Counted from the stretch's first letter, positions 8,013 to 17,534 are shown. The stretch is 64,000 nucleotides of DNA from CAVTLG01 sp963802635 (GCA_963802635.1 CAWDJJ010000001.1:3162001-3226000), one strand, 5' to 3'. The notes: a model not told the origin generated them from the letters alone. Program-made: numbers and translations.

Positions 8013-9998
8013 ATGGCCTATCGTTTCCGAGTCAATGAACAAAGGTGCATTAACTGCGGCATTTGCATGGATCTGTGTCCCGTGCGCTGCCTGGATATGA
8101 CACGTCCGACGGGAGAAGGTGAACTTGGTCTCCCGAGTGAGCGACGAAGCCCGATACCTGGAGATCGAGCCAATCGCTCCTGGATGATGTTAGCACCCAT
8201 TCAGGTTGCCCCATGTATCGGATGTCAGGTATGCGCTCAAGAATGCCCAACCAACGCCATCGCGATTGAAAGTGGCAACAAAGCAGTCACATACGCTCAC
8301 CGTGGTCCCTTATCGTATCTGCCTGTTGAAGGTGGATGGCAACCACTCGACGCCTATACCCACGCCTCGCCTGAAGAGCCTGGCGAGACGCCATGGGGCG
8401 AAGGCCGATCTTGGCATGTCGCAGAAAGGCGTGAGACCTGGCAAAGCTGGCGTACGTGGCTTGGCGAACGCAAAGAGGATCTGCGCGCTCCTTGTCAGGC
8501 CGCCTGCCCGGTCGGAACAAATGCTGGCTTGTATGTCAGTCTTATTGCAGAAGGACGCTATGATGAGGCCTACCAAGTAGCGGCAGAAAGCAATCCTTTC
8601 CCAGCTATTTGTGGTCGCGTCTGCACCGCACCCTGTGAAGCAGCTTGCCGTCGCGGCGAATTCGACGAACCCATTGCCATTCGTGATCTGAAGCGCTTCG
8701 CGGCTGATCATACGACCTTGGGGAAACGTTCGGCACCCCCAGCAACGCATCACTATAGTGAACGGGTTGCTATTGTCGGTGCAGGTCCTACCGGTCTGAG
8801 TGCAGCTTACTATCTTGCCAGGCGCGGATACAAAATCACCGTTTTCGATGCCATGCCCGTTGCCGGAGGCATGATGGCTATCGGTATTCCTGATTATCGT
8901 TTGCCGCGCGCCGAGCTGGAGCGTGACATTCAGGCAATCTGCGCTCTGGGCGTCGAGATACAGTTGAATATGGCACTGGGACGAGATATCTCACTGGAAG
9001 ATCTGCAAAGAGACTACGACGCGGTCCTACTGGCCGTCGGAGCGCAACGCAGCCAGAAATTAGAGGTGTCAGGTGAAGCAGAATTAAAAGGAGTCATCCC
9101 AGCAACGCTGTTCCTCAAGCAGTTTAATCTGGACCCCGAGACGAGCTTAAAGGGCGATGTCGTTGTCGTTGGGGGTGGCAGTACAGCGATGGACGCCGCG
9201 CGTTCGGCCTTACGCGCCGGAGCACAAACAGTGCAGGTACTCTATCGACGAACACGAGCTGAAATGCCCGCTCAGGCGGAAGAGGTCCGTGTAGCAGTTG
9301 AGGAGGGTATCCAGATACAAGAACTTGTCACACCACGAGCAATTCTTGGCAACGAAGATGCTTATGTCCAGGGCGTTGTCTGCCAATGTGTGCAGTTGGG
9401 TGAACCGGACAAAAGGGGTCGCCGCCGTCCTATGCCCATTGCCGGGTCATCTTTTACTATCGCCGCCGATGTTGTACTGGTGGCAATCGGAGAAGCACCA
9501 GACCCATCCTTTTTGCCAGCAGGCAGTAGAGTTGAAGTAACACCATGGGGAGGACTGCTGATCAATAAAGAAACATTGGCAACAGGCATGCCAGGCATTT
9601 TTGCCGCCGGTGACGTGACCTACGGGCCAAAAACGATCATTCATGCCGCCGCCCATGGCAGAAAAGCCGCGCGATCTATTCATGCCTATCTACGCAAGCA
9701 AGCGCCAGGGACAATTACCGAGATGCCAATGGACGAAGTGGAAACAGCGTCAGCCTTGCCAGTGGATGGCATGGTACACATTGATTTGCGTCTAACGCCA
9801 CGAGAAGAGATGCCATTGCGTCAGATGGGAGATCTCAGGCAAAATCGCTCCGTGGAGCCTGAGCGAGGTTTTACTGAAGAGCAGGCTCGCCATGAAGCAA
9901 GCCGGTGTTTACGGTGTGATCTTGCTTATAGGTGTCCAACGATACACATCATTACGGCTGATAGCGTGAAATCGGCTCAAACGCTACGAACTCGTTGA
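8013..9998 (+). CDS. Ferredoxin-domain GltD-type NAD(P)H oxidoreductase
   Basis: 661 residues. Residues about 1-90 hold two [4Fe-4S] ferredoxin motifs (CINCGICMDLCP and CIGCQVCAQECP). From about 150 comes the glutamate-synthase-small-subunit fold: its iron-sulfur segment (CQAACPVGTNAGLY, CGRVCTAPCEAAC), an FAD-binding motif (VAIVGAGPTGLSAAYYLA), and an NAD(P)H motif (VVVVGGGSTAMDAARSAL), ending in a GD box (GIFAAGDVTYGPKT). Such proteins move electrons between NAD(P)H and ferredoxin or serve as electron input modules; there is no GltB here, so it is unlikely to be glutamate synthase. The ATG at 8013 is chosen for its AAAGGAG. Its promoter matches that of xfp, and two membrane proteins follow, possibly its membrane partners (inference). 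Confidence 0.85.
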   Translation: MAYRFRVNEQRCINCGICMDLCPVRCLDMTRPTGEGELGLPSERRSPIPGDRANRSWMMLAPIQVAPCIGCQVCAQECPTNAIAIESGNKAVTYAHRGPLSYLPVEGGWQPLDAYTHASPEEPGETPWGEGRSWHVAERRETWQSWRTWLGERKEDLRAPCQAACPVGTNAGLYVSLIAEGRYDEAYQVAAESNPFPAICGRVCTAPCEAACRRGEFDEPIAIRDLKRFAADHTTLGKRSAPPATHHYSERVAIVGAGPTGLSAAYYLARRGYKITVFDAMPVAGGMMAIGIPDYRLPRAELERDIQAICALGVEIQLNMALGRDISLEDLQRDYDAVLLAVGAQRSQKLEVSGEAELKGVIPATLFLKQFNLDPETSLKGDVVVVGGGSTAMDAARSALRAGAQTVQVLYRRTRAEMPAQAEEVRVAVEEGIQIQELVTPRAILGNEDAYVQGVVCQCVQLGEPDKRGRRRPMPIAGSSFTIAADVVLVAIGEAPDPSFLPAGSRVEVTPWGGLLINKETLATGMPGIFAAGDVTYGPKTIIHAAAHGRKAARSIHAYLRKQAPGTITEMPMDEVETASALPVDGMVHIDLRLTPREEMPLRQMGDLRQNRSVEPERGFTEEQARHEASRCLRCDLAYRCPTIHIITADSVKSAQTLRTR

Positions 9999-10036
9999 TA
10001 CTGTCAGTTTCTCACTACAACTATGGAGGTGTGACT

Positions 10037-10678
10037 ATGTCACCACAAGATCTTACGAACGCCATTATCAGTGGTATAAACGCTGGCGGCGAGCAGTTCC
10101 TGGAGGGAACGCTGGCGGCTGCCTTGCCTATTGTCTGGATCGTCATCCTGGGCTTACATTTGGGCCGTCCGTATATCCTGGCAATGATTGATCGTTTTAC
10201 ACTGCGACTAGGAGCGGACCTGCTCTGGCTGATCTATGTGGCGTTGCGCGATCTTTGCATCGTCTCAGGGGTGGTTATGAGTTTTATGTTCTTCTTCCCA
10301 GATGTTGTCACTGCCGATGCCTTGCCACTGACAGGGGGACTTGCCGCGGTCGCATTGTTTGCCGCCCTGCTGGTGAAACTCATGGCCGATCCTGATCATA
10401 ACTTGCGCGACTTTCGTCTGACGACACTCTTGCTAGGTACCGGGGCTGCGCTCTACTTTATTCCTTATCTGCTCGGGGTGCAAGCGAATGCAGTTGCCAC
10501 AGGACCTTTCCTGTCCATCAGCAATTTTCTCGTCACCAATACCAATCCGAACTGGGCAGTGGGAATCAGCTACATCTCTATTGTGCTGTTAGCCATCTTC
10601 GGTTTACTTGCAACCATTTACGTACTCAAAACCGGCGGGCATGCAGAAGAAGTTGAAGCTGGGGCAACAAACGAGTAG
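10037..10678 (+). CDS. Multi-spanning membrane protein, paralogue 1
   Basis: 213 residues, unrecognised. About five hydrophobic segments (near residues 24-42, 60-82, 96-115, 125-145 and 175-200) and no signal peptide beyond the first helix. The ATG at 10037 has GGAGG 7 nt upstream. It is homologous to the next gene: both share an N-terminal D[LV]xNAI helix, LHLGRPY[IV]L after the first membrane helix, and LRLGAD before the second. No heme or metal ligand motif stands out. It starts 38 bp after the ferredoxin/GltD-type gene and is almost certainly co-transcribed with it, so a role as a membrane anchor or quinone-facing partner of that flavoprotein is a reasonable but untested idea. Confidence 0.7.
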   Translation: MSPQDLTNAIISGINAGGEQFLEGTLAAALPIVWIVILGLHLGRPYILAMIDRFTLRLGADLLWLIYVALRDLCIVSGVVMSFMFFFPDVVTADALPLTGGLAAVALFAALLVKLMADPDHNLRDFRLTTLLLGTGAALYFIPYLLGVQANAVATGPFLSISNFLVTNTNPNWAVGISYISIVLLAIFGLLATIYVLKTGGHAEEVEAGATNE

Positions 10679-10819
10679 CTTTGCAACAAAGAGAGTCTCC
10701 TCTTGCCTACATCAATAGGAGGGAGAGAGATCAATAGAAAAGAAATAGTTCTATGAATACGCGGATAGAGCGTCTATGCACAAAGGCATAACGCCTCTTG
10801 GAGGCGAGAGGAGCATATA

Positions 10820-11491
10820 ATGAAACCAGATGATGTCGCAAATGCGATTACCCAGGCTCTTGTACAAGGTGGCTCACGATGGATGGTGAGTTCCATCGTG
10901 GCATTTCTGCCAGCACTATGGACGATGACTCTCATGTTACATCTCGGACGCCCCTATGTGTTACGCACCCTGCGTCGTTGTGGATTGCGACTCGGTGCGG
11001 ATGTCTGGTGGATGTCCTACTTACTCATGCGTGATGGCGTCTTACTGATCACGTTTGCATTGAGCTGGATCTTCTTCAATCCGAATCTTGTGGCTGGTTC
11101 AGCACTGCCAATTACCGGTCCACTAGCGACCCTCGCGCTCCTATTGGCCCTGGCCGTCAAACTTTCCTATCGGGTCGACGATGATGTCACAGCCTATCGC
11201 TTCGCGACCGCGTTCCTGGTCGTGGGCGCGACTCTCTACTATGGGCCGCTAGTCTTTGCGGTAGAAGCGACAAGTCAAACATATCTGTCCTGGTTCGTGC
11301 AGACCTTTACCAGCAATACAAATGTCGGTGTGGCCCTGGTGATTATGTGGATAGGACTCATCGGCGCACTAGCGGTGATTGGCTGGCTTTTCCTGCGGGT
11401 CTGGCAAGCCTCGACTCGCAGCTTTGCCAGGCAGCAGCAAACGATCAGTGAGGAACCAGTCACACAAAAACGCGCTCCGGTCATGCCCTGA
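10820..11491 (+). CDS. Multi-spanning membrane protein, paralogue 2
   Basis: 223 residues, a clear paralogue of the preceding protein with the same order of helices and the same LHLGRPYVL and LRLGAD landmarks; identity is moderate, so the duplication is old and both copies are kept. The ATG at 10820 follows GAGGAG. The C-terminus extends into a basic cytoplasmic tail (STRSFARQQQ, TQKRAP). A 141-bp gap separates the pair but I see no terminator in it, while a strong hairpin follows this gene (11550-11590). Tandem unequal paralogues often form a heterodimer in the membrane; that is inference only. Confidence 0.7.
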   Translation: MKPDDVANAITQALVQGGSRWMVSSIVAFLPALWTMTLMLHLGRPYVLRTLRRCGLRLGADVWWMSYLLMRDGVLLITFALSWIFFNPNLVAGSALPITGPLATLALLLALAVKLSYRVDDDVTAYRFATAFLVVGATLYYGPLVFAVEATSQTYLSWFVQTFTSNTNVGVALVIMWIGLIGALAVIGWLFLRVWQASTRSFARQQQTISEEPVTQKRAPVMP

Positions 11492-11549
11492 TGCACCTTG
11501 ATTTGATCTCTTACAGCGTGCTCAAAAGAACCGAGTTCCGAAAGGATGT

Positions 11550-11590
11550 GAAACTGCCCCCCTTTTTGTAGAAGAAAGAGGGGCAGTTTC
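11550..11590 (+). terminator. Strong stem-loop ending the flavoprotein-membrane operon
   Basis: GAAACTGCCCCCCTTT (11550-11565) pairs with AAAGAGGGGCAGTTTC (11575-11590), 16 bp with one mismatch and a 9-nt loop. No long T run follows, so termination may be weak or act in both directions. The rest of 11492-11934 holds the doxX-like promoter and otherwise nothing I recognise. Confidence 0.6.
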
Positions 11591-11680
11591 TGCTATGCAA
11601 TGTACAGGAATTGCTATAACGCCCTGAAGATCCACAGACGGAAACAACCATCCGAACACGCCGCTGCGTTCAATACGGCT

Positions 11681-11744
11681 GTGATAGCCATGTGATGCTG
11701 TTGTCTCTGGCTGTGATAGTGTCGTGATAAAGTCCTTGTATGCT
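11681..11744 (+). promoter_or_regulatory. Promoter of the DoxX-type gene, same GTGAY-pair architecture
   Basis: GTGAT at 11681, 11692, 11713 and 11724, then 10 nt and TATGCT at 11739-11744. All four half-sites are perfect, and the 11, 32 and 58 bp spacings equal those at the xfp and flavoprotein promoters. The untranslated leader to the gene start at 11935 would be about 180 nt. Confidence 0.75.
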
Positions 11745-11934
11745 ATGACCAACAAAGAAAAGAGGCACGGACAACAAAAGCGGACGCACAATGGAACGTC
11801 TAAGCGATCAACAAACAGCCTCTTTTCTTCCGAAACCTGCCAACGCAAGAGAAACAGGTGTTTTGAAAAAGAGTGAAATTGACCACTTTCGATAGTTGAT
11901 CTGACATTATTCATCCTAAAAAAGGAGTATGATC

Positions 11935-12573
11935 ATGAAGACATTTCACATTCAGCCACGCGCAGCGACACAGATTGAGGAACCTCCTCTGGCAAAATTT
12001 CTCTTCGCCGACACTCGTATGGCCTGGCTCTGGTTAGTTGTTCGCTTGTATGTTGGCTATGAGTGGTTCACGGCGGGCTTCGAGAAAATGACCGGACACA
12101 CGATCTTTGGGAAAGCGGCAGAAGGCGGGGCCTGGGTTTTTAATGCCAATGCAGGCGCAGCCATCAAGGGATTTGTGGCAGGTGCCTTAGCGAAAACAGG
12201 TGGCGCAAACCCGGCAGTGCAGGGCTGGTACGCTGCGTTCTTACAGCACATTGTCCAGCCCAACGCCGCAGTGTTTGCTTATCTGGTGACGTTTGGCGAG
12301 GTCCTGGTTGGTCTGGGCCTGGTCTTCGGTGTGCTCACCGGTATCGCCGCGTTCTTCGGCATCTTTATGAACCTGACCTATCTGCTGGCTGGAACGGTCA
12401 GTATCAACCCAGTCATTGGAACGCTTGCCATCTTCCTGGTGCTAGCCTGGCGGACCGCTGGCTACTTCGGTGGCGACCGCTACCTGCTTCCACTGTTGGG
12501 AACGCCCTGGACCGGCTCGCTTACCAGAAAGCAAAAGGATCATCCCAGCACCCCAGCGCACCATCTGGCATAA
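11935..12573 (+). CDS. DoxX/DoxD-family membrane protein
   Basis: 212 residues. Matches the DoxX family, whose members include the small subunit of thiosulfate:quinone oxidoreductase and redox-linked membrane proteins. Four hydrophobic segments are visible (around WLWLVVRLYVGYEWF, VFAYLVTFGEVLVGLGLVFG, GIFMNLTYLLAGTV and TLAIFLVLAWRTAGYFG), with the family's GYEWFTAGFEK near the first helix and the FGE motif in the second. Two ATGs are possible (11929, 11935); 11935 gives proper spacing from AAGGAG. It has its own regulated promoter and a perfect terminator behind it, so it is a single-gene transcript. Exact substrate is unknown; a quinone-linked redox role is family-based inference. Confidence 0.8.
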   Translation: MKTFHIQPRAATQIEEPPLAKFLFADTRMAWLWLVVRLYVGYEWFTAGFEKMTGHTIFGKAAEGGAWVFNANAGAAIKGFVAGALAKTGGANPAVQGWYAAFLQHIVQPNAAVFAYLVTFGEVLVGLGLVFGVLTGIAAFFGIFMNLTYLLAGTVSINPVIGTLAIFLVLAWRTAGYFGGDRYLLPLLGTPWTGSLTRKQKDHPSTPAHHLA

Positions 12574-12630
12574 TAACTCAAGTATGCTGATCAGTTCATG
12601 GAGGAAGTCCATGAGACAAAGCACAGACGA

Positions 12631-12676
12631 GTGAAGTCAGGATGACAAGAGTTTTGTCATCCTGACTTCACTTTTT
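12631..12676 (+). terminator. Rho-independent terminator after the DoxX-type gene
   Basis: A perfect 17-bp stem, GTGAAGTCAGGATGACA (12631-12647) with its complement at 12655-12671, a 7-nt loop, and a TTTTT tail (12672-12676). Textbook intrinsic terminator separating the DoxX-type gene from the two-component genes. Confidence 0.9.
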
Positions 12677-12783
12677 GTGAAAAACGGTCTTCTCAGGCAG
12701 ATAGTCAAGTCCAGTAGACCTCTTTCATGATTTTTTCACCTCTTGATCATATACTATGTTGATTGATGGAAAGGAGGCGGTCT

Positions 12784-13455
12784 ATGCGCATCTTGATAGC
12801 GGAAGATGATCTCTACTTGGGAACAAGCTTGAAGAAAGGATTGGAAGAACAACAGTATGCTGTCGATCTCGTGGTCGATGGGGCAGAAGCGGTCTCATTG
12901 GGTCGTGTCATTACCTATAACCTTCTGATCCTTGACGTCCTTTTACCACAACTCGATGGGTTTGAGGTCTGTCGGCAACTGCGGAACCTCCATTTGAGCA
13001 TACCGATTTTATTTTTGACGGCCCTTGATGATATTGATAGCCGTGTGACTGGCCTCGATCAGGGTGCCGATGACTATCTGACGAAGCCTTTTGCTTTTCG
13101 TGAGCTAGAAGCTCGCGTCCGGGCGTTACTGCGGCGGAACAGCCCTTCGAAGACGACAAATTTGAGATTTCTCGATATTACGCTGGAGACGTTGACGCAC
13201 GAAGTACGCCGAGGAGATCGCATCCTTACATTAAGTATGAAAGAATATACGTTATTAGAGGTTTTGCTGCGCCATCCTCACCAAGTTTTGAGTCGTACGA
13301 TGATTGCGGAACATCTGTGGAATATTGATGCCGAGAATCTCTCGAATGTTATTGATGTCTACATTAGCACCTTGCGCCGCAAACTCTGTGAACAGGGCGA
13401 ACCGAATGTGATTCAGACCGTGCGCGGATTCGGCTATCAACTCAAGGAGTCCTGA
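12784..13455 (+). CDS. OmpR/PhoB-family response regulator
   Basis: 223 residues. The receiver domain (1-118) shows the acidic pair (AEDD), the phosphorylation site in LILDVLLPQLDGFE (Asp near residue 51) and the conserved Lys in DDYLTKPF. The C-terminal winged helix (about 125-223) has SMKEYTLLEVLLRHP, DVYISTLRRKL and VRGFGYQL, as in OmpR, PhoB and CusR relatives. The ATG at 12784 is taken because AAGGAGG sits 6 nt before it. One base separates it from the kinase gene, so the two are a cognate pair. As a regulator of the direct-repeat-binding class it is one candidate for recognising the 11-bp GTGAY pairs in this block. Confidence 0.92.
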   Translation: MRILIAEDDLYLGTSLKKGLEEQQYAVDLVVDGAEAVSLGRVITYNLLILDVLLPQLDGFEVCRQLRNLHLSIPILFLTALDDIDSRVTGLDQGADDYLTKPFAFRELEARVRALLRRNSPSKTTNLRFLDITLETLTHEVRRGDRILTLSMKEYTLLEVLLRHPHQVLSRTMIAEHLWNIDAENLSNVIDVYISTLRRKLCEQGEPNVIQTVRGFGYQLKES

Positions 13456-13456
13456 C

Positions 13457-14974
13457 ATGCAAAAATCTCTCCATCGATACTGGCCGCTCGGCATTCGGGC
13501 ACAATTGACGCTCTGGTACATTGCTGTCTTTTCGGTCTTGCTGGCCCTCTTTGGAATCGTCTTCTACTTACATTTACGTTCGACACTCGCGACGAGCTTT
13601 GATGCCAATTTGCAAGCACGTGCACAGGATATTGCTGCGAATAGTATTCAGCAGAATGGTTCCATCCTCATTCGTGATAAGACTGGTGAACTGGCTGGAC
13701 TGGTCAGGAACAATGATACAGCAAGAACAAACGCATTAGGGCCAGCCGGTGATCTTGAAGCCCCTAACTTCGACGTTGATCTTGACGCGCTCATGCGCGT
13801 TCTTAACGTGCAAGGAAACGTCGAATATAGCACTCCTGACTTTCATACGCTAGCAGTTCCAGAAAACAGTGTGACACAATCATTACACGGCACCACCTGG
13901 CTCGGAACCATCACCGTCCACAATGGACAAACATTACGTCTGTACAGTAAGCCACTTGTTGATCATGGTCGAGTCTTTGGCGTTGTGCAAGTTGGCATCT
14001 CGTTGACGCCATTACATACAACATTGGACAGCGTTGTCCTGGAACTCCTGCTTATCGTGCCATGTGTCTTTGTGATTGGAGCCATTGGAAGCTACTGGCT
14101 CGCTACACGCGCCTTTATACCAATTGAACGACTGATCGATACGGCACATGCTATCAAAGAAGGCAATCTCCATCAGCGTGTTCCTATCCCCCGCGCGAAT
14201 GATCAGGTTCAGCACCTTGCCCTTACCTTTAACGAGATGCTTGACTATTTAGACAACGTCTTCACTCGTCAGCGTCGTTTTACCGCAGATGCTTCTCACG
14301 AGTTGCGTACTCCTGTTGCTGCTATGCGCAGCATGACCGATGTGGCATTGATCCATGAGATGCCGAAAGAAGAATATATCAGTCTTCTCCATGATGTGAA
14401 TAGTCAAGCTGAACGCCTGGCGCATCTTATTAACGATCTGTTTACCTTAGCACGTGTAGATGAGGGACATATCCAGTTTGAGCGACAGCCGGTTCATCTA
14501 GAAGCGCTAGCAAACGACATGGCAGCCTCCTTAGAGTGGCTGGCAGTTGAACGGGGCATCGCCCTGAACGTGCAAACAGGTGAGCCTGCTATCGTTATCG
14601 GTGACGAAGCACGCCTACTTCAGATGATGATGAATTTGCTGGAGAATGCCCTGACCTATACGAAACGCGGAGGAAAAATTATGCTGAACGTTGAGGTGAA
14701 AGGCACAAACGTTTCCTTCGCAGTTTGCGATACGGGGATCGGAATTGCCCCGCAGCACATTGAGCATATCTTTGAACGCTTCTACCGTACGGATGCGGCG
14801 CGCTCACGTGCTGCTGGTGGCACCGGACTTGGACTCTCCATTGTGGAATGGATTGTGCATATGCATCATGGCACTATCCGCGTAGAAAGCCAGCTAGAAC
14901 AGGGATCGACCTTCACTGTGATGTTACCCCTGGCAACCGAACACACTTCTTACGCGACTATACCTGGAATGTGA
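13457..14974 (+). CDS. Membrane-bound sensor histidine kinase
   Basis: 505 residues and the partner of the preceding regulator. A first membrane helix at about 14-36, a periplasmic or extracellular sensor region of about 160 residues, a second helix at about 190-215, HAMP, then HisKA with the phospho-acceptor in ASHELRTPVAAM, and the ATPase domain with N box NLLENALTYT, DTGIGIA and GTGLGLSIV. This is the layout of metal- and envelope-sensing kinases of the CusS/BaeS type, but the sensor region has no motif I recognise, so the signal is unknown. It converges on the broken kinase gene at 15092-17345 with about 115 bp between. Confidence 0.92.
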   Translation: MQKSLHRYWPLGIRAQLTLWYIAVFSVLLALFGIVFYLHLRSTLATSFDANLQARAQDIAANSIQQNGSILIRDKTGELAGLVRNNDTARTNALGPAGDLEAPNFDVDLDALMRVLNVQGNVEYSTPDFHTLAVPENSVTQSLHGTTWLGTITVHNGQTLRLYSKPLVDHGRVFGVVQVGISLTPLHTTLDSVVLELLLIVPCVFVIGAIGSYWLATRAFIPIERLIDTAHAIKEGNLHQRVPIPRANDQVQHLALTFNEMLDYLDNVFTRQRRFTADASHELRTPVAAMRSMTDVALIHEMPKEEYISLLHDVNSQAERLAHLINDLFTLARVDEGHIQFERQPVHLEALANDMAASLEWLAVERGIALNVQTGEPAIVIGDEARLLQMMMNLLENALTYTKRGGKIMLNVEVKGTNVSFAVCDTGIGIAPQHIEHIFERFYRTDAARSRAAGGTGLGLSIVEWIVHMHHGTIRVESQLEQGSTFTVMLPLATEHTSYATIPGM

Positions 14975-15091
14975 CTGGCAACGTGTCGATTACATCTGAG
15001 GAGGCATGGTGGATCACAACTGCGGTGCATTTGGTAGATGCCGGTGCACTGTCTGTTGCTCCTCTTGTGCTGTTACCACGCTTGCGTTGAC

Positions 15092-17345
15092 TCACAATTC
15101 TCCGTTGCTCCCCTTCTCAAGTGGAAAGGTCAGAAAAAAAGTCGATCCTACTCCTTCCACCGACTCGAACCAGATACGCCCATTTTGTCGCTCAACCAGT
15201 TCGCGACAGAGATAGAGTCCCAGACCTGTTCCTCCTATTCCATAGGTCTGAGCGTTGTTCGCCCGCACAAAGCGACTGAAGATGCGGGACTGCTGCTGAG
15301 CAGGGATACCGATACCCTGATCCTTAATACTGAGTACAGCCATCTTCGTGCCCTCATCGAGACATATGCGCACCTCGATATCACCCCCTGCAGGACTATA
15401 CTTGATCGCATTTTGCAGCAAATTGTTCAACACTTGCTCAATGCGTCGCGTATCACCTAGCACTACCAGATGTGGAAACGCCATCTGGACGGAGAGCAGA
15501 TGACGCTCCGTTGTCATCTGTACCCGTGCCACTAAGCGCTGAAGCAGCGGAGGCAGGTCCACAGCTTCCGTCTGCAGTTCGAGCCGTCCGGCCTGCATAC
15601 GCGTTACGTCAAGCAGATCTTCCGTCAGTTCGACCAGGCGATTTGTTGCTTGCTCGATCTCTTGCAGTGACTCCGTTTGCCACTCGGCAAGTGCGGGTCC
15701 CTTCCCCCGTGCTGTTTGCACCAGGAGCGTTTGCGCAAAACCTTTCAGGATGGCGAGAGGTGTCCGCAACTCATGTGCCGCGAGTGCAATGAACTCATCT
15801 TTGAGCTGTTCGGTTTCCTTCAAGATGGTCACATCCTGATGCACAACAAGCGCCATAGGTTCTGGCATGGTCTCGCTCGTCTTTGATGGGCGCAGCAAGT
15901 GATGTGCATCCAGGGCCACCGCACTTACCAGCACAGGCACAACTGTCCCGTCTGGACGACAAATGCTTTCCTGCTGTTGATGCACATGCACGCTATCTTG
16001 CACGGCTCGCAGCGTTGCAAGCTGTGATGAGGTAAGCGTACGACCATCTACGCCAAAGATACGTATGCGCCGCTCCTCAAGAAACGCTGTGAGAGATTGG
16101 TCATGCAGCCACTCTGCTCCCCAGATTGCTAACGTCGCGCGATTGGCAAGCACTAAACGCGCATCCTGCCCCTGCACGAGATAAACACTACTGGGCAATT
16201 TATCGAGAATCATTTGTAGCATAGAAAGACGGGCTTCCACCTCGGCATGCACCTCACGCTCACTTTCTCTTACCATATGTTCCCGCTCACGGATGCGCCG
16301 TTCCGTCACATCATGCCAGACGATTACCGCTCCAGAGATGGTCGGCCCGGCCTGATTTCTTGTATCGTCGCTCGGCAGCAATGGACCTGATGGTCCGGGG
16401 TGACGAAGCGGAGAGGCAGTCACGACGTATTCCTTTCCCTCTCCATGCTCACCGCTGACCACCACAGTCTTGTCCTGCACAACCCGATCCTTCAATACCG
16501 CACGAGCTGGCTCATAGAGTAAATTTTCAAGATGTTGGTCGCCCTCGGCATGGTCCCGCAATTGCGCACATATGTGCTGAGCCGCTTTGTTTTCACGCAG
16601 AACCCGCGCCTCTCTGTCAACCAGTATGATGCCATCCGCAATATTTTCAAAGATGGCATTCAGTTCCTGGGCATGCATATGCATACCCTGGTAAAGCCGC
16701 GCATTTTCGAGGGCCACAGCGGCCTGCGTTGCCAGACCAACCAATAGTGCCTCATCAGCAGGCGTAAAGCGGTTGGGTTGCGCGTGTCCTAGAAGAAGAC
16801 CTCCACGCACCTGTCTCTCTCGATTGAGCAATGGTGCACCCAGGAAAGCTGCGTACTACCGGATGTCCATGAGGTATCCCCATCGAGCGCAGCTCTTCCA
16901 CGGGCAACTGTCCATGTACGAAGGCGGAAGCAGCCTTTCTTGCCATATCTCGCGCGTCAATGGCTGGTGTATCTGTTGGGGATGCAATGTGTACCAGCAC
17001 ATCTGGCACGAGCACCGAAACCCCATGCCGAAAAATAGGAGCAAGCAAACCTTCTCCCCCAAGGGGCATGCGATGAAAAAGAGCTTCCTGCTCCTTTGTG
17101 ACCCCTACAACAGCGGCCAGATGAAAGAGCTTCCCATCCGAAGGTACAAGTGGTTGCCCAGCCTCATCTGTTGGGCGTATGCTAAAGGCCGCAAATTGTG
17201 CACCTGTCAGCTCACAAGCTGTCTCTGCAATCAATTGCAAGAGACGTGTCTCATCCAACTCACTCATAAGTGCCGCGCCAACACGACTTAAGGCTGCAAA
17301 CCGTTCTGTTGTCAAACGTGATGTATTTACCTCATCGGGTTTCAT
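15092..17345 (-). pseudogene. GAF-PAS-PAS histidine kinase, single-base frameshift
   Basis: Two overlapping frames on the minus strand make one kinase of about 750 residues. The upstream frame (from the ATG at 17345) carries the first three quarters of a GAF domain; the downstream frame resumes with its last strand (LLNRERQVRGGLLLGHAQ) and then has two PAS regions, HisKA (AAHELRTPLAIL) and the ATPase domain (NLLQNAIKYSP, GTGLGLYLCREL). Removing one base near 16841-16846 (CTTTCCTGGG in gene sense) restores FLGAPLLNRE. Total length is one more than a multiple of three. No membrane helix, so a cytosolic sensor; GAF-type kinases often sense redox state or bound ligands. Real inactivation and a sequence error are both possible. 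Confidence 0.8.
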
Positions 17346-17403
17346 CTAGTCACTCTTTCTCCGTGAAGAGGGGGTCTCTCCTCTGCCGCAACGTCCTTTG
17401 TTC

Positions 17404-17467
17404 GTGATGTGATTGTGATATAACAGCCCCTTTTGTGCTATCACTGTGAGTGCTGCTTCTGTATAAT
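17404..17467 (+). promoter_or_regulatory. Variant GTGAY-pair promoter of the kinase gene at 17535
   Basis: GTGAT at 17404 and 17415 form a perfect 11-bp pair. A degenerate second pair, GTGCT (17435) and GTGAG (17446), follows at 31 rather than 32 bp. The -10 is TATAAT at 17462-17467, exactly 58 bp after the first half-site as in the other three promoters. A better -10 with weaker operators would suit lower regulator dependence. Confidence 0.6.
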
Positions 17468-17534
17468 AAATGACATAGCAGGGACCTGGCAAGTTCTTGC
17501 ATGGAACACGCAAAATAGATGAGTGAGATACGGT

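Noticed and set aside
11522..11914. 130-residue minus-strand frame between the membrane-protein operon and the DoxX-type gene
   Set aside because: It contains the operon's terminator hairpin and the regulated promoter, has no ribosome site and reads as random sequence.
15006..15215. Cys-rich frame (MVDHNCGAFGRCRCTVCC...) with a GGAGG nearby
   Set aside because: GGAGG is only 1 base from the ATG, and most of the frame lies antisense to the 3' end of the kinase gene; kept only as a curiosity.
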